Below are positions 35,517 to 43,500 of a stretch of 64,000 bases of DNA, piece by piece. Origin of the DNA: JAFMJV01 sp963800275 (GTDB lineage Bacteria; Chloroflexota; Limnocylindria; Limnocylindrales; CSP1-4); the NCBI GenBank assembly GCA_963800275.1, contig CAWDAI010000015.1, positions 16,041-80,040 of the forward strand, read 5' to 3'. The position numbers and the translations under genes are program-made. The notes under the pieces were generated by a model, which made no database searches, was not told the origin of the DNA, and saw nothing but the letters and a program-made list of their open reading frames with translations. How positions within the stretch are numbered: position 1 is the first letter of the stretch; each line of letters opens with the position of its first letter.

Positions 35517-36532
35517 GCTCGGCCAGCCCTGCAGGCGGCCAGCAGGGGCCCCGTGCCCTCGATGCGCTGCGCCGACTCCGGCCCTTGCTCGGCCCGGGCG
35601 TGCTCATCGGGCTCATCGCCCTCTTCGGGGCGCTCTATCCCGGGACCTTCCTGTCACAGCAGAACCTGCTGGTCAACATCCTCGACACGGTCTCGTTCCT
35701 GATCATCGTGGCAGCCGCCCAGACGATCGTCATGGTGGTGGGCGACTTCGACCTCTCGGTCGGCGGCATGGCGGCGCTCGCGACCTCGTTCACCGCGGCG
35801 CTCATCACCACGACCACGCTCGCCGGGGAAGCGCAGGACCCCGGTTTCGTGCCCCTGGCCATCGCCATCGGGCTGGTGGTCGGCCTCCTCGGTGGCATCG
35901 TCAACGGCATCCTCGTGGCTTACCTCGGCGTGCTCGCCTTCATCGCCACCCTGGGCATGTCCGTCGTCTTCACCAACCTGGCGCGCTTCCGCCTGGAGGG
36001 TCGGACCGTCTACGGACTGGTGGAAGAGGGGTTCGTGGAGGTCGCCCGAGGCTCCACCCTGGGGCTCTCCAACAAGGTCTGGATCGCGCTGCTCATCGCC
36101 GGCGTCGTGTGGTTCCTGCTCGACCGCACCACGCTCGGTCGACGCATGTACGCGGTCGGAGGCAATGCCGAGGCGTCCCGCTACGCCGGCATCGACGTGA
36201 AGCGGATCCGGCTCATCGCCTTCGCGCTGTGTGGGGTCGGGGCCGCCGCCGCCGGCATCCTCCAGTCGGCCAGTACCTCGGCTGCCAACACCGCGGCCAC
36301 CCAGCCCTGGATGCTGCAGTCGATCGCCGCGGTCTTCATCGGCATGGCCATGTTCCGTGGCGGCAAGCCGAACCTGCCGGGCACGGTGCTGGGGGTGATC
36401 CTGCTGCGTGTCATCGACAACGGGCTCAATTTCACGGACATCCCCGACGCCATCCAGAGCGCCATCTCCGGTTTCGTCATCGTGCTCGCAGTGCTGCCTC
36501 AGGCCGTGGTGCGGATGCGGACCCAGCGCTGA
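35513..36532 (+). CDS. Sugar ABC importer permease (RbsC type)
   Basis: 339 residues with about nine hydrophobic helices, belonging to the BPD_transp_2 family: TIVMVVGDFDLSVGGMAAL near residue 75, then GIVNGILVAYLGVLAFIATLG near 130, and RRMYAVGGNAEASRYAGIDV near 210 (the cytoplasmic loop contacting the ATPase). Works with the RbsA-like ATPase upstream and the periplasmic-type binding protein downstream. The substrate is probably a pentose, hexose or polyol, because an FGGY kinase gene closes the cluster. Confidence 0.88.
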   Translation: MSSASPAGGQQGPRALDALRRLRPLLGPGVLIGLIALFGALYPGTFLSQQNLLVNILDTVSFLIIVAAAQTIVMVVGDFDLSVGGMAALATSFTAALITTTTLAGEAQDPGFVPLAIAIGLVVGLLGGIVNGILVAYLGVLAFIATLGMSVVFTNLARFRLEGRTVYGLVEEGFVEVARGSTLGLSNKVWIALLIAGVVWFLLDRTTLGRRMYAVGGNAEASRYAGIDVKRIRLIAFALCGVGAAAAGILQSASTSAANTAATQPWMLQSIAAVFIGMAMFRGGKPNLPGTVLGVILLRVIDNGLNFTDIPDAIQSAISGFVIVLAVLPQAVVRMRTQR

Positions 36533-36618
36533 TCCGACATCGGGACTGCTCCGACCTGTACGACCGACCCTACTTTGCGGCACACTCTCAGGCCAGCCAA
36601 CGAGGAGGAGTCCCCCGC

Positions 36619-37569
36619 ATGTTCCAACAGCAGCTTCGCCGCGGCATCGCGACCGTGGCGGCCCTCGCCCTCGCCGCGACCGCCATCGCCGGTCCCGCCG
36701 CCGCCCAGGACGAGCTCTCCGGTGAGGGCAAGTCGATCATGGTCATCACGCCCTTCTACGCCAGCCAGCCGGCGACGACCGAGGCCGTGGACCTCTTCAT
36801 CGCCGAAGCCAACGCGCGCGGCTATGAGACCAAGCTGGTGGACACGGCCGGCGACAACGCCGCCGTCAACGGCGAGATCGCCTCCGCCGTGGCCCAGGGC
36901 TTCGATGCCATCGTCGACGCCTTCACCTTCTCGCAGGAGCTGGGCGAGGGCCTGGCCACGGCCGCAGAGGCCGGCGTGCCGGTCTTCGGCCTCGATGCCG
37001 GGGGCGTGTTCGAGCCGATGGTCGCCAACGTGACGACCGACCCCGGCGATCTCGGCTCGCTCTCCGCCCAGGCCATCATCGATGCGCTCGGCGGCGAGGG
37101 CCAGGTGGCCATGATCCACTTCGACCCGTTCGAGCCCGTCCGTCTGCGCGCCGTCACCGCCCGCGAGCTGTTCGAGCAGAACGGCATGGACATCGTGGAG
37201 TACATCGAGGGCAGCCCTGAAGACCCCACGGGCTTCGCCAAGGCCACTGTCCTCGACCTGCTCGTCAAGTACCCCGAGGGCGAGCTCGACGCGATCTGGG
37301 GCGGCTGGGATGCCACCTCGTGGGGCGCCTTTCAGGCCACGCAGGAGATGGGCCGCGACGAGGTGCTCGTCACCGGTGTCGACGGCACCGACTTCGCCAA
37401 GGCCGAGATCGCCAAGGGCCTCAACTGGATCGCCACGGTCGAGCAGGATTGGGGTGCCATCACCACCACGCTCGCGGACGTCATCGACGCCTACTTCGCC
37501 GGCACGGAACCGGATGACCCCAACGTGTTGGTCCCGGGTGTGCTCATCACCGCGGAGAACGCACAGTAG
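36619..37569 (+). CDS. Sugar-binding protein of a CUT2 ABC importer
   Basis: 316 residues; GAGGAGGAG sits eight bases before the ATG, one of the strongest ribosome binding sites in the window. Signal peptide to about 29 (AGPAAAQ). The mature chain is a type I periplasmic-binding fold (Peripla_BP_4): SIMVITPFYASQPATTEAV, ARGYETKLVDTAGDNAAV, VAQGFDAIVDAFTF, GVPVFGLDAGG and VLVTGVDGTDFAKAEI. No lipobox is present. The 86-base gap and the strong binding site suggest separate or boosted expression compared with the permease. The ligand is not obvious. Confidence 0.88.
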   Translation: MFQQQLRRGIATVAALALAATAIAGPAAAQDELSGEGKSIMVITPFYASQPATTEAVDLFIAEANARGYETKLVDTAGDNAAVNGEIASAVAQGFDAIVDAFTFSQELGEGLATAAEAGVPVFGLDAGGVFEPMVANVTTDPGDLGSLSAQAIIDALGGEGQVAMIHFDPFEPVRLRAVTARELFEQNGMDIVEYIEGSPEDPTGFAKATVLDLLVKYPEGELDAIWGGWDATSWGAFQATQEMGRDEVLVTGVDGTDFAKAEIAKGLNWIATVEQDWGAITTTLADVIDAYFAGTEPDDPNVLVPGVLITAENAQ

Positions 37570-37587
37570 CCTTGCGCCAGCCGGACG

Positions 37588-37627
37588 CGACCGCCGTCAT
37601 GCCTCCCCGAGGGGCGGACGGCGGTCG
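37588..37627 (+). terminator. Strong hairpin after the sugar-binding-protein gene
   Basis: Perfect 11-base outer stem CGACCGCCGTC/GACGGCGGTCG enclosing a GC-rich inner hairpin (CCCC GA GGGG), followed by TTCTCTG. It ends 15 bases before the GTG start of the kinase gene, so it probably limits read-through into that gene. Confidence 0.75.
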
Positions 37628-37642
37628 TTCTCTGTGCGGCGG

Positions 37643-39100
37643 GTGCGGAGCGTTGAGTTGACCCGGGCGGCGGCCCTTGGTTTCGACGTCGGCACCTCGG
37701 CCGTCAAGGCCGGCCTGGTCTGGCTCGACGACGACGAGCCCATGCTGACGGCCGTACGCCCGTACCCGTCGGCACGACCTCGCCCGGGCTGGGTGGAGCA
37801 GGATCCCGCCGACTGGGTCGCGGCCATGGCCGGATGCTGGTCCGAGCTGGTCGCCGTGGCCGGGGACGTGGAGCTGCGGTCGGTGGGACTCTGCTCACAG
37901 GTCAACACGCACCTGTTCGTGGACGCCGATCTCCAGCCGTTGCTACCGGCGATCACCTGGCAGGACGCGCGGGCCGCGGAGGCGGGCGCAGGGCTGGGCC
38001 GTGATGCGTCGTTCTCGCTGTCGCGCCTGGCCTGGCTGGAGCAGGCCCATCCCGACATCCGTGGCGCAGTCGATCGGCTGCTCCTGCCCAAGGACTACTG
38101 CCTGGCTCTGCTCACGGGGGAGCTGGCGAGCGATCCCCTGAGCGCCGTGGGATTGGTCGATGACGACGGTGCCTATCGCCCTGACGTGCTTGCGCTGGTC
38201 GATGGCGCGACGGAGCTGCTGCCGCCCCTGCGTGCGTTCGACGGTCCGCTCGGCGCGACCGTCGCCGCCAACCCGGTCGGGTTGCCGTCAGACGTGTCCG
38301 TGGCGGTGGGCACGATGGATGCCTGGGGCAGCATCTTCGGCTCGGGCCTGGTGCGACCTGGTCGAGCCATGGACCTCGCCGGCACCTCGGAAGTGGTGGC
38401 AGTCGCCTCCGCATCCGCGACGCCGACCGCGGGCGTGGTCTCCTTCCCCCCGGTTCGCGGCCTGCACCTGCACGCAGGTCCGACCCAGGCGGGCGGCGCC
38501 GCGCTCGAGTGGGTGGCCGGGCTGTTGTCGGCCAGCGTGCCCGAGGCGCTGGAGCTGGCCTCATCGGGCCTGCGCGACCGACTCTCCATCGTCTTCCTCC
38601 CGCATCTCGAAGGCGAACGTGCGCCGTACTGGAACCCCGATGCGCGGGGCGTGTTCCTGGGCCTGACGAGCCAGACGCGGCCCGAGCACCTCGCGCTGGC
38701 CGTGCTGGAGGGAGTCGCACTGGCGGTGCGCATGCTCGTCGGTGCGTGCGCGACTGCGGGCGAAGTCGAGGTCTCGCGAGTCCGCGTCTGTGGCGGGGGT
38801 GCACGGAGCCGGCTCTGGAACCGCCTCAAGGCCGCTGCACTGGAGCGGCCGGTCGACGTGCTCGAGTCGGTCGATGCGGGGGTTCACGGCGCCGCCCTGT
38901 TGGGCATGGTGGCGGCGGGCCTGGCCGCCGACATCGCCGACCTGGCCGAGGAGCGCGTGCGGGTAGCCGAGTCCATCGATCCGGAGGCCGGCCTGAGCGC
39001 TCGGCTGGGCGAGCTCTACGCGGTGTACACCGACAGCTACCGCGCGCTGGAGCCGATCTTCCCCCGCCTTGCTTCGCCAGGGCCCACCGACCGGCCCTGA
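37643..39100 (+). CDS. FGGY-family carbohydrate kinase
   Basis: 485 residues from GTG 37643; TTG 37658 or GTG 37634 are alternative starts because no clear ribosome binding site exists next to the hairpin. The N-terminal phosphate loop LGFDVGTSAVKAGLV and the second-domain motifs LDLAGTSEV (as MDLAGTSEV) and the C-terminal RVRVCGGGARSRLW are standard for FGGY kinases. WQDARA near residue 105 corresponds to the xylulokinase/gluconokinase sugar-binding region. It phosphorylates a sugar or polyol with ATP in the cytoplasm, most likely the cargo of the importer upstream. The gene ends three bases before the convergent preA-like gene. Confidence 0.85.
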   Translation: MRSVELTRAAALGFDVGTSAVKAGLVWLDDDEPMLTAVRPYPSARPRPGWVEQDPADWVAAMAGCWSELVAVAGDVELRSVGLCSQVNTHLFVDADLQPLLPAITWQDARAAEAGAGLGRDASFSLSRLAWLEQAHPDIRGAVDRLLLPKDYCLALLTGELASDPLSAVGLVDDDGAYRPDVLALVDGATELLPPLRAFDGPLGATVAANPVGLPSDVSVAVGTMDAWGSIFGSGLVRPGRAMDLAGTSEVVAVASASATPTAGVVSFPPVRGLHLHAGPTQAGGAALEWVAGLLSASVPEALELASSGLRDRLSIVFLPHLEGERAPYWNPDARGVFLGLTSQTRPEHLALAVLEGVALAVRMLVGACATAGEVEVSRVRVCGGGARSRLWNRLKAAALERPVDVLESVDAGVHGAALLGMVAAGLAADIADLAEERVRVAESIDPEAGLSARLGELYAVYTDSYRALEPIFPRLASPGPTDRP

Positions 39101-39103
39101 GTC

Positions 39104-40210
39104 CTAGCCAGCGTAGCCCTCGCGCGCGTCCTCGGGATCGGCCTCGATGACCGCCGGCCGTCCGATCTGCGACTGGGCCACGATGGCATCGCGCCGCAAC
39201 CCGCGGAAATCGTCGAGCGTCTTCCAGCCGCGATCGGCGTGCTGCTCCAGGAAGGCATCCATGCCCTCGATGAGACCGCGCACGACGTTGGGGCCGATGG
39301 CCTTGTCCAGCATGGCCGCGGTCGCTACCTGCACCGTACCGCAGCCGAGCAGGAAGTAGGAGAGGGCGTCGGCCCAGGTGGAGATGCCGCCGACCCCGGA
39401 GAACGAGCCCTCGGGGAAGGCCTGGGCCATCTGGGCCATCTTGGCCAGGGACTGCATCAGGATCGCCGGCCCGCCCAGGCCGCCCGACGAGACGAAGCCG
39501 TCCACGTTGACCTCGAAGTCGAGCGTCTCGGGGTCGATCGGCGGCAGCGAGGGGAAGGTGTTGGAGGAGACGATCGCATCCGCCCCACCGCGGAACGTGG
39601 CGCCGGCCTCCTGGGCGATGTCGGCGGTGGCGGGGGTCAGCTTGGCCCACACCGGGACCGTGGCCACCTCCTTGACCGCCTGCGTGGTGGTGGACACGAG
39701 GCCGGCGTCCTTGCCCAGCCCCGAGCCCATGTCGGGCCGGTCCATGTGCGGGCACGAGTAGTTCAGCTCGACCGCATCGACGCCCTCGTCCTGCACCGCC
39801 TGCACCAGCGTCTGCCAGTTGCGCATCTCCTCGTCCGACCCGGAGCCGGCCATGACCGAAGCCACCAGCACGTGCTCGGGGTAGTCGCGCTTGATGGCGC
39901 TGAGCTTGCCGATCCACCAGTCAAGGGGCTTGTCGCTGATGAGCTCCCAGTTCCACGAGGCCATGACCGTGGAGCCGCCGCGCTTGGCCATCGACTTGCG
40001 TGTGCCGCCGTCGTCGAGCCGCAGGAACTTCGTCTTGGGGCCACGCACGTTGTGCACCTGGTGCAGGCCGATGGTCTTGGTCACGACGCCGCCCCAGCCG
40101 GCGTCGAAAGCTCGTCGGATGTTGGACTCCGACTCGGTCGGTGGGGCCGACGCGAGCATGAACGGATTGGGGAAGCGGATGCCGGTGAATGTCGTCGACA
40201 AGTCGGCCAT
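39104..40210 (-). CDS. Dihydropyrimidine dehydrogenase PreA-like flavoprotein without ferredoxin domain
   Basis: 368 residues; AAGGAG precedes ATG 40210. TIM-barrel of the dihydroorotate-dehydrogenase superfamily: ITFNPF-like start (IRFPNPFMLASAPPT), GWGGVVTKTIG, active-site loop ELNYSCPH with Cys153, VWAKLTP, and the FMN phosphate motifs GVGGISTW and GCGTVQVAT. These are features of PreA/DPYD. The E. coli-type PreA has a C-terminal two-[4Fe-4S] domain; here the chain stops after about 368 residues with no Cys cluster, and no PreT gene is adjacent. So it may accept electrons from an unknown partner or act on another dihydro-substrate. Confidence 0.8.
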   Translation of the reverse strand: MADLSTTFTGIRFPNPFMLASAPPTESESNIRRAFDAGWGGVVTKTIGLHQVHNVRGPKTKFLRLDDGGTRKSMAKRGGSTVMASWNWELISDKPLDWWIGKLSAIKRDYPEHVLVASVMAGSGSDEEMRNWQTLVQAVQDEGVDAVELNYSCPHMDRPDMGSGLGKDAGLVSTTTQAVKEVATVPVWAKLTPATADIAQEAGATFRGGADAIVSSNTFPSLPPIDPETLDFEVNVDGFVSSGGLGGPAILMQSLAKMAQMAQAFPEGSFSGVGGISTWADALSYFLLGCGTVQVATAAMLDKAIGPNVVRGLIEGMDAFLEQHADRGWKTLDDFRGLRRDAIVAQSQIGRPAVIEADPEDAREGYAG

Positions 40211-40586
40211 CGGTAGGACTCCTTCGTCTGCCTGAGCGAAGTCATAGCCTAATGGGTCGTGTCCCCGATCCGACCGCCCGCCGCGACATCTCGCCGGTCT
40301 CTTGCTCAGCAAGGTATCCTCGCTGCGCCACTGAGACGACGTAGAGATTAGGTTGGACAAAAACGGTTCGAAGTCGGGCCGGTACCGCTTTCCGAGGCAC
40401 CGGGTCACCGGTGCACGAGGGTCTGGTCTGGTGCCATTGGTCACGGTCCCATGGTCCTATCGGGCCGGATGGTCTTCCCTCGCCGGTGGACGTTATGCTG
40501 AGCGAGTCCCGTGAACCCGGCCGGGATGGTCTTGTCGTCACTGGGAGGCCGAACGCGGGGTTCGGCCAGTCGTTGTGAGGTATCTG
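40211..40586. promoter_or_regulatory. 376-base intergenic region with hairpins before the surface-protein gene
   Basis: No gene seen. Two clear hairpins: 40397-40414 (GCACCGG/CCGGTGC, 4-base loop) and 40547-40567 (GGCCGAAC/GTTCGGCC, 5-base loop), the latter ending 20 bases before the ATG, so it could mask or modulate the start. The region must hold the promoters of both the minus-strand preA-like gene and the surface-protein gene. I found no match to a riboswitch I know. Confidence 0.5.
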
Positions 40587-43500
40587 ATGAAGTTCGCCGA
40601 ACCGCGTCGTCGCGCGCAGTTCCCGCTCCTGGCGCTGTTGCAGGTGATCGTCCTGCTCGCGGCCACGATCAGCCTGCCCGGCGTGGTCATCGCGCAGGAC
40701 GGCGATACGGCCACTGACCAGGCACCGGCGAATGAATCGGCGAGCCCCACGCCCGCACCCGATCCCTTCGTCGCGCCTCCGACCAAGCAGGAGGCGGCCA
40801 AGCAGGTCACCGACAAGCAGGCCACGACCAAGCAGCCTGCCAAGCAGGCGACGACGAAGCAGCCTGCCAAGAAGACGCCGACCGATACGTCGAAGCAGGC
40901 CAAGGCCACCCCGCAGGCCGCCGCCGACCGCACCCTTCGTCTGTACCCGAAGAATGTCCGCCTCGCCCTCACGCAGAACTCCCTCGTCTCTGCCTGGAGT
41001 TGCCCCGCGAACGACAAGACCCCGTTCGGCAAGGACAAGGAACCCGGAACCGCTGACGACGACTGCTCGCCCATCAAGGTCCGCTGGTCGCTGGGCGCTG
41101 CCGCCGCGGCGCACATCACCCAGGCCGTCGGCGCCAAGACACGGGTGATCCTGGACGCCCCCGTGCGGACCAAGCTGATCGCACGCTGGAACGGCCAGAA
41201 GCGAACCGCTCGCGTCACCCCACAGGCCCTGCCGCTCTCGACGGAGACGCAGGAGGCGACGCCCGCGCCGGCCAAGGTCGCACCGCTCGTCGCGCTGGTC
41301 GATGAGCCCACGGCCGAGCCGACCACGCAGCCCACGGCCGAGCCGACCACGGAGCCGACCCCCGAGCCCAGCGCCGAAGCGTCGCCCGCCGCCGACCCGT
41401 CCGTGGAGGAGGCGTCACCCGCCCCGTCCGATTCGCTCGCACCGTCGGGCGTGACCGAGCGGCGCGTGATCCTCCCGGCCGCGTTGGCGATCACCGTCAA
41501 GGACCACCAAGGCCAGAAGCCAGACGGCAGCTGGACCAACGGTCTCGTCTCTGGGTACACCGCAGGCAACACCATCAACTTCCGCTTCAGTGTCACGGCT
41601 ACCGCAGCCGGGTCCGGCACCTTCGAGATCCAATACACGGCGAACGACGGGTGCTCGTTCTTCATCCAGTCACTCGCGCTGGGCAACGTCGGTATCTCGA
41701 CGGCGCCGCCGGTCAGCCCGCCAGGGTCGAACATCTCACTTACGCTCGGTTCCAATACGCTCGTGAGTGGGAAGTGGGTCCAGGTCATCAACGCGGCAGC
41801 CACCGCAGCCGGCACCGTCACCGGGTCATACCACCTGACCCTCAGCGCCAATGCGAACACTTGCTCGAACAATGGCGCGAGCGCAATCGCCGGAGAAACG
41901 GGCGCCGTACAGGTCTCTGGCAAGCAGAACGTCCCGGTCTCCGGCACGATCGCCCCCATCCCCACCGCCACCATCACCGTGGTCAAGGACGCCAAGCCCG
42001 ACGGCGATCAGTCGTTCGGCTACACCGGCGGTCTCGGCGCCTTCAGCCTCGTCGACGACGGCTCGGTTACGAACACGCAGACCTTCAACGACCTCGCGCC
42101 CGGCAGCTACGCGATCACCGAGTCGGTGGTCTCGGGCTGGATCCTGAGCCAGATCGCCATCAGCGGCGACAGCGACGGCGGGAGCAGCCAGTCCCTCGCC
42201 ACCCGCGCTGCCACCATCGACCTCGACGCGGGCGAGGACATCACGGTCACCTTCACCAACGACCAGCGCGGCTCCATCACCATCATCAAGGACGCCCAGC
42301 CCGAGGGTGACCAGTCGTTCGGCTTCACCGCCAGCGGCAGCGGTGTCTCCAACTTCAGCCTCGTCGACGACGGGACCGCCACCAACACGCAGGTCTTCAG
42401 TGACCTGACGCCGGGCAACTACTCGGTCGCCGAGACCGTCCCGTCCGGCTGGGACCTCACCGGCCTCGTCTGCACGGGCGGCGGCACCAACACCAGCACG
42501 AGCGTGGCGACCGCCACCATCGGCCTAGACCAGGGCGAGACCGTCGTCTGCACCTTCACCAACACCGCGCAGCGATCAGCCCTCACGCTCATCAAGCACG
42601 TGGTCAACGACAACGGCGGGACCGAGCTGGCCTCCGCCTGGGATCTGAGCGCCGGGGCCAACACCGTCACCGGTGCCGAGGGCGGCGCCTTCGCCACGGC
42701 CGTGGCCGGCACCTACGCGCTCAGCGAGAGCGCCGGTCCCGACGGCTACACCAATACGAGCATCACCTGTGACGACGATCCGGGTGTCGAGGTCACCGCG
42801 GTGACCCTCGGCCTCGGTGAGACCATCACCTGCACCTTCGTCAACGACGACGATGCCCCGAGCCTCACGCTCATCAAGCACGTGGTCAACGACAACGGCG
42901 GGACCGAGCTGGCCTCGGCCTGGACCCTCTCCGCGGGCGACAACGACGTCACCGGCTCCGAGACCGGCGCCCTCGCCACCGACCAGGCCGGCAGCTATGA
43001 CCTGTCCGAGTCGACCGTGGCCGGCTACACCAACACGAGCATCACCTGTGACGACGATCCGGGTGTCGAGGTCACCTCGGTGACCGTGGGCCTGGGTGAG
43101 GACGTCACCTGCACCTTCGTCAACGACGACAACGCGCCGGCCCTGTACCTGGCCAAGCACGTGGTCAACGACAACGGTGGCACGGCGGTCGCGGGGGACT
43201 GGGATCTGTCCGCCGGGGCCAACACCGTCACCGGCTCGGAGACCGGCGCCCTCGCCACCGACCAGGCCGGCACCTACGCCTCGCGAGAGGCCGGTCCCGA
43301 CGGCTACACCAACACGAGCATCACCTGTGACGACGATCCGGGTGTCGAGGTCACCTCGGTGACCGTGGGCCTGGGTGAGGACGTCACCTGCACCTTCGTC
43401 AACGATGACGTGGCCCCAGGGCTCACGCTCATCAAGCACGTGGTCAACGACAACGGTGGCACGGCGGTCGCGGGGGACTGGACCCTCTCCGCGGGCGACA

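Noticed and set aside
40211..40586. Possible tRNA (GGTTCGAAG near 40366) or known riboswitch
   Set aside because: No cloverleaf can be drawn around the T-loop-like string, and the conserved cores of c-di-GMP, c-di-AMP, cobalamin and SRP RNAs are not present.
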